NCBI RefSeq assembly: GCF_018332655.1
Contig: NZ_BOQL01000072.1
Location: 40,942 to 104,941, forward strand
Source: Actinoplanes auranticolor
GTDB taxonomy: Bacteria; Actinomycetota; Actinomycetes; Mycobacteriales; Micromonosporaceae
Length of the DNA stretch: 64,000 nucleotides
Direction: 5' to 3'
The notes beneath the pieces were generated by a model. The model was not told the DNA's origin. It searched no databases and saw only the letters and a list, made by a program, of their open reading frames with translations. Made by a program: the position numbers and the translations under genes. Shown piece by piece: positions 40,709-48,670 of the stretch. The stretch's first letter is position 1. Every line of letters starts with the position of its first letter.

Positions 40709-41398
40709 ATGACGCGTAAGGTTGCCGGGTCACGGGCGATCCCTTTCTCGCGGATCAGTGGCTTCGCCGCCCTCGGTTTCGCCGCCCTCATCATGACCAG
40801 CAACCTGATCGCCGTGCCGGCCGGGCTGCCGTCCACCGGTGCGGACCTCGGCGAGGTCACCGCGTTCTTCGGTGACCGGCGACGGGAGGCCGCGATCGCG
40901 TCCGCCCTCACTCCCGCGGCCTGGGTGCTGGCCACGGTGTTCGGCGCCGGCGTCTGCAGTGTCCTGTGGCGGTCCGAGCGAGACCGGGGCGAGGCGTGGT
41001 CGCTGGTCGGACTGGCCGGGCTGCTGCTGCAGAACACGACCTTCGCCGCCGTCGTGGCGACCCGCCTCGCGCTCGCCTCGACGAGCACGCAGGGGCCGGT
41101 CGCGGCCTCGGTGCTGTGGCCTCTGCACGACGGCCTGTTCGTCCTCAACGGCACCTTCCTGGCGCTCGCCCTCCTCGGCCTGTCCATCGGTGGCCGGCGC
41201 GGCGGCCTCCTGCGCGGCTGGCACGGCGCCTGGGGGCTGGTGGCCGCCGGGCTGCTGTTCAGTTCGGCCATCCTCGCCCCGCTGGCCGTCGACGGCGCCG
41301 GCCCGGCCCCTCTGCTCGGCCTGGCCGGCTGGCTGATGTGGGTGGTCTGGCTGGTCGCGTACGGCATCACGCTGCTCCGCGTCGGCCACACCGCATGA
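40709..41398 (+). CDS. Integral membrane protein of unknown function
   Basis: A 229-residue protein with about six hydrophobic helices (LGFAALIMTSNLIAVPAGLP first; MWVVWLVAYGITLLRV last). I see no catalytic motif. Start ATG 40709 is supported by the leaderless TATAAT promoter; an upstream ATG at 40667 would precede the promoter. It overlaps the next membrane gene by 4 bp. Divergent from a TetR gene. Confidence 0.75.
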   Translation: MTRKVAGSRAIPFSRISGFAALGFAALIMTSNLIAVPAGLPSTGADLGEVTAFFGDRRREAAIASALTPAAWVLATVFGAGVCSVLWRSERDRGEAWSLVGLAGLLLQNTTFAAVVATRLALASTSTQGPVAASVLWPLHDGLFVLNGTFLALALLGLSIGGRRGGLLRGWHGAWGLVAAGLLFSSAILAPLAVDGAGPAPLLGLAGWLMWVVWLVAYGITLLRVGHTA

Positions 41399-41874
41399 GT
41401 CCCGGCCTCTTCGTCGTCCTGGCGTCCCTCGCGGTGCTCGGCCATGCCCACTGGTTCTTCGGCAATCTCTACGAGGCGACGGTCCTCGCACCGGGCTGGG
41501 CATCGATGGCCGGCCGGCCGTTGCAGCTCGGCGGGGGTTTCCTGGCTCCCGGCAGCCCGGTCCGGTACTACATACCCGCCACGCCGCTCACCGCTCTGGT
41601 GACCGTCGCCGCCGGGGTGGCGGGCCGGCAGGTCCCCGAGGTGAGCCACCTGCCTCTCGCGCTGAGTGTCGTGCTCTGCCTCGTCAGCGCGGCGGTCACC
41701 GTCTTCATCGTGACCCGGGTCAACGTGCGGTTGTTCCTCGCCCCCGACGTCCCGCCGGACCGGCAGGCCGTCCTGGCGCGACGCTGGGTGAGGCTGAACC
41801 ACGTACGGCTGGTGACCGTCGGCGCCGCCGGCGCTCTGCTGGTGTGGACGCTCGTCCGCTTCCTCGCCGCCTGA
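41395..41874 (+). CDS. DUF1772-like small membrane protein
   Basis: A 159-residue protein with four predicted helices and the pattern HAHWFFGNLYEATVLAPGW, similar to DUF1772/anthrone-oxygenase-like membrane proteins. Function unknown. ATG overlaps the upstream stop (ATGA), so the two membrane proteins are made together. Confidence 0.7.
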   Translation: MSPGLFVVLASLAVLGHAHWFFGNLYEATVLAPGWASMAGRPLQLGGGFLAPGSPVRYYIPATPLTALVTVAAGVAGRQVPEVSHLPLALSVVLCLVSAAVTVFIVTRVNVRLFLAPDVPPDRQAVLARRWVRLNHVRLVTVGAAGALLVWTLVRFLAA

Positions 41875-42007
41875 TCCACCGGACTCCCGGGCGGCCTCGC
41901 CGAAACCGATGAGGACCTGGGCAGCCGCCTGGTCGATCAGCTCGCTCGACGCAACCGTCGGCGCCGCTTCACTCGCGACGCCGACGGGCTTCGTGCTTCC
42001 GGGCAGA

Positions 42008-42832
42008 TCAGGTCTCGTAGTAGCGGGCTCGCCGTCGTTGGTAGGACGACCGCCGGGAGTTCTGCATGACGTTGCGCAGGATGAAGAACGTGACGCCCGC
42101 GCTGGCCAGGGCGACCACGACGAAGGCCAGCACCGGCGTGCCGCCCACCGACAACGACGTCGCGGACCCGGCGGGCTGAGCCTGGATCGCACTCGCCGGT
42201 TCGCTCGCCGCGGCTACCGGTGGCGCCGTCGGCAGTGCGGCGAAATTGACGATGCCGCTGCTCTCCAGCAGGGTCATGTGTGTCATCACGAACTGGTTGG
42301 TGCGCTGGGCCAGCTTGCGGATCGTGTCGTTGCGGGTGCTGGCCCGGATCGTGGCGATGGCCGGGAAGATCTTGCCGTGCGCCGCGCGGAGCCGGTCGAT
42401 GTAGATCCGGTCGAACTCCTTGCCCTCGGCCTCGCGCATCTCCGCGAGCCAGCCCTGCTGGTCCGCGTTGGGCTTGTTCGGCAGGGGCACGTCGAGCTTC
42501 TTCGCCGCGTCGCGGACGAGTTTGTCCAGCGCCACGTGCTGATCGGCGATGTCGCGCCCGATGGACCGGATCCGCCGGTCGTCCGACTTCTCCTGGGCCA
42601 TCTCGCCGGCCGGGATCTCCCACAGCCCGGCCAGCCGGACCTTGACCGCGAAATCGCGGTCGGCGTCGGAGACGGCCCCCTTGCCGCGGTCGGTCAGCAG
42701 GCCGTTCGGCGGCTCCGGTACGCCCGGCTCGGCCCGTGCCATCTGCGGGTCGAGCAGAACCATGGCCACGGCGGCCAAACCTGCGGACGACAAGTGGCGA
42801 CGCCACCGCGATTTCCGATCGACGGCGAACAC
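42008..42832 (-). CDS. Secreted/anchored DUF4142 protein
   Basis: A 274-residue protein. Signal peptide about 1-34, ferritin-like all-helical DUF4142 domain (about 50-190; DRDFAVKVRLAGLWEIPAGEMAQ, IGRDIADQHVALDKLVRD, LRAAHGKIFPAIATIRA, TLLESSGIVNF), an Ala/Pro linker and a C-terminal membrane helix with a basic tail. DUF4142 proteins lie outside the membrane; the function is unknown. GTG start at 42832. Neighbours on both sides are decayed genes. Confidence 0.82.
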   Translation of the reverse strand: MFAVDRKSRWRRHLSSAGLAAVAMVLLDPQMARAEPGVPEPPNGLLTDRGKGAVSDADRDFAVKVRLAGLWEIPAGEMAQEKSDDRRIRSIGRDIADQHVALDKLVRDAAKKLDVPLPNKPNADQQGWLAEMREAEGKEFDRIYIDRLRAAHGKIFPAIATIRASTRNDTIRKLAQRTNQFVMTHMTLLESSGIVNFAALPTAPPVAAASEPASAIQAQPAGSATSLSVGGTPVLAFVVVALASAGVTFFILRNVMQNSRRSSYQRRRARYYET

Positions 42833-42928
42833 GTCAACCTCCAGCCCTGGTCGTGGAACGGTCCCTGGTGAGCAGAGGTACGTAGCGCGACCCGCTTCGG
42901 ATCAACGCCGGCCGAGTTCGGTCCGACG

Positions 42929-43160
42929 TCAGGGTTCGAGCACGAGGTCGAGGTCGGCGTCCGTGACCCGCCCGCTGTGCACTGCGCAGACGATCCTTCT
43001 TGGCTTGGTCCGGGCCGGCGATGATCTCCAGGTTGAGCGCCCGGACGGGTGACTCGAAGCCCGGGTCGGCGAACTCGGCGACGGTGGCCCGCATGACGGT
43101 GCGGAGATCGGCATTGAGGTCACCGGTGTCGGGCAGGCTCACGCCGTCGGCGCCCTCGCT
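42929..43160 (-). pseudogene. C-terminal remnant of a TetR regulator
   Basis: On the minus strand the frame from about 43160 reads SLPDTGDLNADLRTVMRATVAEF then SPVRALNLEIIAGPDQA. Near 42990 it must shift frame to read RVTDADLDLVLEP before the stop at 42929. This is the TetR_C_16-type ligand domain pattern (DTGSLRxDL..LRxTVAEF, VRALLAE, DLDLVLD). The DNA-binding half is absent and at least one frameshift is present. Confidence 0.6.
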
Positions 43161-43175
43161 GAGGGCCGGCCGCCG

Positions 43176-43286
43176 CCGCGGCTGATCGTCGGCTCGGCCT
43201 CGTACGACCTGGTCCAGGAGCTGGACCAGGCCCGCACGTAGGAGTACCGGGCCTGGGAGCACCTCAGCCGCAAGGCTCCGGGCTGA
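43176..43286 (+). pseudogene. C-terminal remnant of a short-chain dehydrogenase
   Basis: The frame reads PRLIVGSASYDLVQELDQAR, an in-frame TAG at 43239, then EYRAWEHLSRKAPG and a stop. This matches the tail of SDR oxidoreductases (LxLGSDAYDLVxxRL..RRAEYxAWxxLS). All of the Rossmann and catalytic parts are missing. It starts about 15 bp from the opposite-strand TetR fragment, so a deletion joint probably lies near 43160-43175. Confidence 0.6.
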
Positions 43287-43360
43287 ACAATCCACCGCGC
43301 AGGCTTCAAAAACGGTGGTGCTGGGTATGCGTGGTCCGCAATGGACAATGAGGAGGGACA

Positions 43361-43639
43361 ATGGCAGCGCAGCCCATGAACACCCCGGCCCAGCACCCCG
43401 GCGGAACGGTGGCCGGCACCAACGTCATGGCGATCCTCGCCCTGGTGTTCGCCTTCATCTTCGCGCCCGCGGCGATCGTGCTCGGCGCCGTCGCCAAACG
43501 GCAGATCCGGCAGACCGGCGAGCAGGGCACCGGCCTGGCCACGGCGGGATTCTGGCTCGGCATCGTCTTCACGGTGCTGGGTGTGCTCTGGGTCGCCTTC
43601 GTCTTCATCCTGGCGGCTTCCCAGACCACCACGACCTGA
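43361..43639 (+). CDS. DUF4190-type small membrane protein
   Basis: A 92-residue protein with two helices and the family motif NVMAILALVFAFIFAPAAIVLG then QIRQTGEQGTGLATAGFWLG. DUF4190 proteins are small membrane proteins without a known function. ATG 43361 has GAGGGAC about 6 nt upstream. Intact, in the middle of a decayed stretch. Confidence 0.8.
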   Translation: MAAQPMNTPAQHPGGTVAGTNVMAILALVFAFIFAPAAIVLGAVAKRQIRQTGEQGTGLATAGFWLGIVFTVLGVLWVAFVFILAASQTTTT

Positions 43640-43733
43640 CCGGCCCGCGCCTCGGCGCCGACGACACCGGTCGCCGTCACGGCCGGTGTCGTCGGCACCG
43701 AGATCGCCCCGGAGTCGCGGTAGGTTGCCGGGC

Positions 43734-44404
43734 ATGGTCACGACGCGACTCGATCTGGCCCGGATCCGCGCCGCGCGCCGGGACATCAGCCCCGTCTTCC
43801 TCGACACCCCGCTGTACGAGGGCGACGCGCTGGGATCCGAGCTCGGCTGCATGGTGAGCATCAAGCTGGAGACGGCGAACCCGGTGCGCAGCTTCAAGGG
43901 CCGCGGCACGGAACTCGTCGCCGGCCGGCTGACCGGGCAGGGCCGCAACGCCGTGGTGTGCGCCAGCGCCGGCAACCTCGGCCAGGCCCTCGCCTGGTCG
44001 GGGCGTCGCCGGGGCCTCGACGTGACAGTCGTGGCGTCACACCGGGCGCCCGCGGCCAAGCTCGATCGGATCCGCGCGCTCGGCGCGGAGCTGGAGCTGA
44101 CACCATCGCCGACGGCGTCGCCGGCCGGTATCCGATCCCGGACGTCCTGGACGACCTGCTCGTGGTGGCCGACGACGCCGCGCTGGTCCACGAGACGTCG
44201 ATCGTCGCGGGCATGCGGTTGCTGCTGGACCGGGCGGGCCTGGTCGTCGAGCCCTCAGCCGCCCTGGGCGTCGCGGCCGTCCTGGAGGACCGTGACCGCT
44301 TCGCCGGCCGCCACGTGGCCACCATCATCTGCGGCAGCAACGTCGACCCGGACGCCTACCACCGCTGGACCCGGGGCGTCACTCATCCCCGCCGGACCAC
44401 CTGA
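43734..44404 (+). pseudogene. Threonine-dehydratase-like PLP enzyme, internally deleted and frameshifted
   Basis: From ATG 43734 the frame gives a normal start: DISPVFLDTPLYEGDALG, the PLP-lysine segment RSFKGRGTELV and SAGNLGQALAW, up to IRALGAELEL at about 44098. There it jumps frame: DTIADGVAGRYPIPDVLDDL, RLLLDRAGLVVEPSAALG and IICGSNVDPDAYHRW run to the stop at 44404. These are the true N- and C-terminal parts of a family about 310-320 residues long; about 100 residues, including the Gly-rich phosphate-binding loop, are lost at the joint. The first frame stays open to 44729 but is meaningless after the joint. Not functional. Confidence 0.8.
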
Positions 44405-45366
44405 GCCCCCGCCAGCTTACCGGCCACGGCGAGCAACGTCCTCGCCTCGGTGTGGCGGCGGAGCCGCAGCAGGAACAGACCCGTGGACACCATTTCGACG
44501 AACGCCCACTGCCACACGGCTTCCGGGTCGGCCCCGGTCAGCCGGCCGGCGCGCCGGCAGCTGCGGGCCACCAGCTCCCGTACGTGCCGCGGGTCCCGGG
44601 TCGCGAGCTCGTCGATCCAGCCCTGGACGCCACGGGCCTGGATCACCCCGAGGTCGTGGGCGGGTTCGGAGACGTGCCCCTCCGGGTCCACGAGCCGGAA
44701 GCCCGTACCCGGTGCCCGCAGAGCGTTGAGGTTGTGGACGTCGGCGTGCACGAGCACCGCCCGGCCCGGGTCGAAGGCGGCCTCCCGCGCGGCGGCACAA
44801 CGGACCGCGAGGTCTATGACCGCCTCCGGGCACGGCCGGGACAGCTCCTCCCACGCCGAGGGGGCGAAGCCCGCGTGCCAGCGGGCCGCCTCCACCCAGC
44901 CGGTGAACCGGCCGTCGTCCGGCACCCGGCGCCAACCCCGCGCAGCGGTACGCGCCAACGCGTCCAGCTGCCGCGCGGCCGGCCAGCCCAGGCTCGCCAT
45001 CGGCCGGCCGAGGCGCTCCAGCAGCACAGCCCGGCGCGGCTCGTCATGCCGGAGCAGAGCGACGTACGGATCACCACCCGCCAGCCGCAAGGCAGCCAGT
45101 TGCCGCTCGAACGGGGCGAACTCCGCCATCCCGGGCGGCAGCGAGACCTTGACGACCACCGGCGTGCCGTCATGGGTCACCGCCTCGGCGACGTACGAGG
45201 CGCTACCGCCGTCCAGCCCGGCGCCGACGGTGATCGACCAGTCGGCCTCCAGGCCCGCGAGCAGTCCGGGAAGCTCGGCCAGCCATCGCTCCCCGGCCGC
45301 CCCCAGCGCCCGCAGCGACAGCGCGACCGGCCCCGGCACACCGACGGCGGGCTGTCCTTCACGCAC
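44383..45366 (-). CDS. APH(6)/hydroxyurea-type phosphotransferase
   Basis: A 327-residue kinase of the streptomycin 6-phosphotransferase/hydroxyurea phosphotransferase family. Blocks: VVVKVSLPPGMAEFAPFERQ (ATP Lys), the catalytic VLVHADVHNLNAL (HxDxxxxN), RLVDPEGHVSEPAHDLG (Mg-binding Asp). The family inactivates aminoglycosides or acts on sugars; the true substrate is not known. GTG 45366 overlaps the 3' end of the O-antigen ligase gene by 8 bp, so the two are co-transcribed. Its end overlaps the convergent PLP pseudogene by 22 bp. Confidence 0.88.
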   Translation of the reverse strand: MREGQPAVGVPGPVALSLRALGAAGERWLAELPGLLAGLEADWSITVGAGLDGGSASYVAEAVTHDGTPVVVKVSLPPGMAEFAPFERQLAALRLAGGDPYVALLRHDEPRRAVLLERLGRPMASLGWPAARQLDALARTAARGWRRVPDDGRFTGWVEAARWHAGFAPSAWEELSRPCPEAVIDLAVRCAAAREAAFDPGRAVLVHADVHNLNALRAPGTGFRLVDPEGHVSEPAHDLGVIQARGVQGWIDELATRDPRHVRELVARSCRRAGRLTGADPEAVWQWAFVEMVSTGLFLLRLRRHTEARTLLAVAGKLAGAQVVRRG

Positions 45367-46642
45367 TGGTTGCCGGCACCGGTGACTTCAGCGCCGGCTC
45401 CCGGTTGACCGGGCCGTCGATGGCGGCCAGGGCGAGCCCGATGCCGAAGAACATCACCGACAGGTTGATGTCGGTGAAGCCGTAGAACGGCGTCATCACC
45501 AGCGCGATCACCGGGATCACGCTCAGCCACCGGCCCGGCGGGCTGACCGCCGCGGCCGTACGCCACACCATCATCAGGAAGAAGGCGATGAAGACGAGCA
45601 GCGCCGGGATGCCGTGGCCGTACATCAGCAGCCAGACCTGTCCCTGCGTGCCCAGCGGCTCGGCGGCGTGCGTCGTGTCGGCCAGCCGGGGCCCGCCGTA
45701 GCCCAGCAACGGCGACTGCCGGACCGCCTGGACCGTCTGCACGTACAGGTCGGCCCGGTCCCGGGTGGAATCGGTGTTCTCCACCCGGTTGGCGATCAGG
45801 TCGCCGACCGGAATGACCAGCGTGGCGACCCACGCCAGCGCGCCCACCGCCCCGATGGAGGCGATCAGGCGCACGTCACCGCGCAGCAGCGCGCGCAGGC
45901 CGAGGTAGAGCAACCCGGCGCCGAGCCCGATGAACATGCCCCGGTTGAGCGTCAGGAACGCCGGCACCAGCGCGAACGGCAGGGAGATCAGGACCGCGAC
46001 CCGCAGGGCGCCGGTACGGACGGAACTGAGATAGGCGACCACACAGGGCACCAGGACGGCGAACCCGGTGCCCCAGTTGTTGGTGTACGGGTACGGCGCG
46101 GCGGTCCGGTAGTACGGGTTGCGGCCCGACGGGTTGTACTCCGTCGCGTGGCTGTGCACCAGCGCGCGGATGCCCCGGTTGCCGGTCATCGTGTCCGGCA
46201 GCAGCATCTCCACCGGCGTCGTGAGGGCGAAGGTCGGCTTGAACACGCCGATCCAGCCCAGCGCGACCATACCCAGCCAGAACAGGCACAGCGGTTCGAA
46301 CAGCCGCTGCCACGGGGCGCCGTCCCGGCCGGCGTTGTAGACGTACAGGTAGACCACGAACGCCGTGGCCAGGAAGCCGAGCCGCAGCGAGAACATGAAC
46401 AACCCGCTCGCCCGGTCCAGCCGGGTCACGCTGACCAGCACGAGCGCCAGCAGCACCAGCCACAGCGCCGACCCGGCCGGCAGACTGATCCGCCCGCGGG
46501 CTACCAGCACCACCGCCAGCAGCAGCCCGAACAACGGCCAGAACAGCTGCAGTCCACCCAGGACCCACCACAGCGGCATCGCGCCGAACATGGCGTACAG
46601 CGGCCAGAGCGGCAGCGCAGCGCCTCGATCCGCCCGCGACAT
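45359..46642 (-). CDS. O-antigen ligase/polymerase-like membrane protein
   Basis: A 427-residue protein with about 11-12 membrane helices and one large outer loop (about 150-185, TGNRGIRALVHSHATEYNP), then the Wzy_C signature: LNRGMFIGLGAG, RADLYVQTVQAVRQSPLLGYGGPR, GQVWLLMYGHGIPALLVF. Such enzymes join or ligate polysaccharide repeat units on the outer membrane face; in Gram-positives they help make capsule or wall glycans. No glycosyltransferases lie nearby. The overlapping phosphotransferase could act on the same glycan, but this is speculative. Confidence 0.85.
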   Translation of the reverse strand: MSRADRGAALPLWPLYAMFGAMPLWWVLGGLQLFWPLFGLLLAVVLVARGRISLPAGSALWLVLLALVLVSVTRLDRASGLFMFSLRLGFLATAFVVYLYVYNAGRDGAPWQRLFEPLCLFWLGMVALGWIGVFKPTFALTTPVEMLLPDTMTGNRGIRALVHSHATEYNPSGRNPYYRTAAPYPYTNNWGTGFAVLVPCVVAYLSSVRTGALRVAVLISLPFALVPAFLTLNRGMFIGLGAGLLYLGLRALLRGDVRLIASIGAVGALAWVATLVIPVGDLIANRVENTDSTRDRADLYVQTVQAVRQSPLLGYGGPRLADTTHAAEPLGTQGQVWLLMYGHGIPALLVFIAFFLMMVWRTAAAVSPPGRWLSVIPVIALVMTPFYGFTDINLSVMFFGIGLALAAIDGPVNREPALKSPVPATSA

Positions 46643-46704
46643 CCCGACATCCTATGAACATCGGCGCCCTGCCGCACCAGCCGAGGGCGCCCGCGCGTCG
46701 CCGG

Positions 46705-47181
46705 TCAGAGGCCCCGGGCGGTGAGGGCGAAGGCCAGCATGCCCGTGGCGGTGAAGTCGAGGGACGGCTCGGTGGTGGCCGAGACCCGCTCGTCGTCGGT
46801 GTAGTGCGTGTCCTCGCGGTCGAACGCGGCGAAGGCGCCGGTCGAGCACGAGCTGCGCCCGCGGCTCTCGATCGGGTCGCGGATCCGGTCGGCCCGGTTG
46901 GGCCCGTTGACCACCGCACCGGTCATCCCGGGGGCGGGGGAGCCGGGGGTGAGACCGGCGATCTGGTCGTGCGGGCAGCGGGGGACCGTCGTACCCGCGG
47001 CCACCACCAGCGACGTACCCCGGTGTGCCTGGAAGTAGGCCGGCGCGTTGCCCACCAGCGGAGCGAACAACTCGGTGGCGGGTGCGACCCGGAAAGCGGG
47101 GGATTCGGCGGTGACCGGTCCCTGGACGCGGAGGCGGTACGTGCCCGGCCTGGTCAGCGAGGTCAGATCGATGCGGTGCAC
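46705..47181 (-). pseudogene. GH9 cellulase remnant, catalytic core deleted
   Basis: The frame gives the second half of an N-terminal cellulase Ig domain (VHRIDLTSLTRPGTYRLRV, SPAFRV), the domain joint LFAPLVGNAPAYFQAHRGTS, then jumps to a GH9 tail (GAVVNGPNRADRI, THYTDDERVSATTEPSLDFT, MLAFALTARG). A GH9 enzyme needs about 450 residues between these parts for its (alpha/alpha)6 barrel; only about 40 are left. Signal peptide and first Ig strands are also missing. The frame is open, but no catalytic Asp/Glu motifs (GGWYDAGD, DP.H) remain. Confidence 0.65.
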
Positions 47182-47260
47182 TGCCGGGAACCCGGCGTTC
47201 CACCCGCCCCGGCCCGGGTGACAACGGGCGGAGAGCCGTCCCGGCTGGTTAACTACTGAC

Positions 47261-47662
47261 GTGGCCGCGTACCCGTTCCGGATGCTCCGGCCCGGCCTGC
47301 GGCCGGGACGGTTCGCCGGCGCGGCCCTGGTCCTGCTGCTGCTCGCCGCAGGCGTGCTGTTCTCCGCCGGCAGCGGCCATCACCGGCACGGGCACGACGC
47401 CGATGCCGGGCACCGGGTCACCGCCGCCGACCTGGCGTGCCTCCCGCATGCGCATACCGGCGAGACGTCCCCGCACGGGCACGAGCACGGCGCCGAGCGG
47501 GCGCCGAACCTGTCACCACGGGCCCGTCCGGCCGGTCACACCACGTTCACCGCCACGGTCACCGGGCACGCCGGAGCGCTGTGCCCGGGTGTCCGGGCGA
47601 CGCCCGCCGACGTCGCGCCACGCGACGGGAGTCTGAGTCTGCTGGGTGTTCTGCGGGTGTAG
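47261..47662 (+). CDS. Small exported or membrane protein with His-rich segment
   Basis: A 133-residue protein with one hydrophobic helix (about 19-37, AGAALVLLLLAAGVLFSAG) and a following His/Asp-rich stretch (GHHRHGHDADAGH, then HAHTGETSPHGHEHG), which suggests metal binding on the outer face. Two Cys at about 60 and 108. GTG start at 47261; no family recognised. Typical of poorly conserved actinobacterial metal-related proteins, but the role is unknown. Confidence 0.55.
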   Translation: MAAYPFRMLRPGLRPGRFAGAALVLLLLAAGVLFSAGSGHHRHGHDADAGHRVTAADLACLPHAHTGETSPHGHEHGAERAPNLSPRARPAGHTTFTATVTGHAGALCPGVRATPADVAPRDGSLSLLGVLRV

Positions 47663-47769
47663 AAGGGCGCTTTCCGCGCACCGCACCGAGGCTTCACATC
47701 GGGCCCGCCGGGGTACGCACCGGCGGCGTCACCTTCGTGTCCCGCAGCCCTCCAGGAAGACGATTCCCT

Positions 47770-48426
47770 GTGCACCCGCAACCGCCCCGCCGCACCACCC
47801 ACGCCTACGGAACCCCGAAGAACCGCCTCGTCTACGACCGCTGGGGCCGCTTCGGCCGGCCGGTCGTCCTGCTGCACGGACTGTTCTACGACCGCACCAT
47901 GTGGTGGCCGGTCGCCGCCGAACTGGGCGACAGCTGTGCCGCCATCGCCGTCGACCTGCCGGGTCACGGCCAGTCGGCGGCCCGGGACGACTACGGCGTC
48001 GCCCGTCTGGCCGACGACCTCGCCATCCTGATCAACGGGCTGGCGTTGCACCGGGCCCCGGTGATCGTCGGGCACGCCGAGTCGGCCCGCCTGGCCGAGG
48101 CGTTCGCCGCCGCGTACGCCACCCAGGCGGTGCTGACGTTCGAGGACCCGGCGGCCGACCTGCCGGAGACCGCGCGGGATCCGGCCCCGGGTGACCTGAG
48201 CGGCGTACCGGAGCTCTACCGTCAGTTCGCCGTCGCCCGGCACGACGACGCTCTGCGCGACGGCTACCGGTCCTGGTTGGCGCGGCCGGCACACAGCGAG
48301 CCGCGGCCGGAGGCGCTGCCGCTGCAGCTCAGTGCCCAGGGCGGGGCCGGTGCCCGGCTGGGTGGCCGGTTCCCGCACCTGTGTGACGCGACGAGCTTCG
48401 CCGCCCTCGTGCGAGCCCTGCGCTGA
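47770..48426 (+). CDS. Alpha/beta hydrolase-fold protein lacking the usual nucleophile
   Basis: A 218-residue protein: RPVVLLHGLFYDRTMWWPVA (oxyanion HG), AIAVDLPGHGQSAARDDYGVARLADDL and a nucleophile elbow reading VIVGHAESARL. In relatives the elbow is GHSxG/A; here the Ser position is Ala and the Gly after it is Ser. The C-terminal His is plausibly the one in RFPHLCDATSF. It is shorter than the usual 260-280 residues and lacks part of the cap. The start is taken as GTG 47770 (GGAAG about 10 nt upstream). Either a non-catalytic fold or another damaged gene. Confidence 0.65.
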   Translation: MHPQPPRRTTHAYGTPKNRLVYDRWGRFGRPVVLLHGLFYDRTMWWPVAAELGDSCAAIAVDLPGHGQSAARDDYGVARLADDLAILINGLALHRAPVIVGHAESARLAEAFAAAYATQAVLTFEDPAADLPETARDPAPGDLSGVPELYRQFAVARHDDALRDGYRSWLARPAHSEPRPEALPLQLSAQGGAGARLGGRFPHLCDATSFAALVRALR

Positions 48427-48430
48427 CCCG

Positions 48431-48611
48431 ATGATCGCAGACGTCGTGCCGTTCCGGGCGGCCGTGCGCACCTGGTTCACCATCTCCCTGCAGACCTTCG
48501 GCGCCCCGTACGTCGAGAAGCTGCGCGGGGACCGTGCGGTCTCGGCCGCCCTGACCGGGATCACCGCCGCCGTGGTCGGGGTCATCGCGAACCCGGGCCG
48601 CTACTTCGCCG
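48431..48611 (+). pseudogene. ChrA chromate transporter remnant, internally deleted
   Basis: From ATG 48431 the frame reads VPFRAAVRTWFTISLQTFG, the usual ChrA N-terminus before its first GGPxGQ helix, then directly APYVEKLRGDRAVSAALTGI and AAVVGVIAN, a block from near the end of the second ChrA half. About 300 residues between them are absent, and the frame then runs antisense into the YdeI gene with no proper C-terminus. ChrA exports chromate; this copy cannot. Confidence 0.65.
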
Positions 48612-48670
48612 CCCTCACCGGCCTGCCCGGTCTGGATCAGCGGCGGTACGCCGACGCCACCGACACCCGG

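Noticed and set aside
41860..42010. Minus-strand coding-like stretch (VGVASEAAPTVASSELIDQA and AAAQVLIGFGEAARESGG)
   Set aside because: It reads like a protein tail with good third-position GC, but it lacks a start, a recognisable family and a boundary, so it could not be called even as a pseudogene.
43581..44729. An open frame of 382 codons over the PLP dehydratase region
   Set aside because: Only the part from 43734 to about 44098 is meaningful; the rest is out of frame with the conserved C-terminal half and antisense to the phosphotransferase gene.
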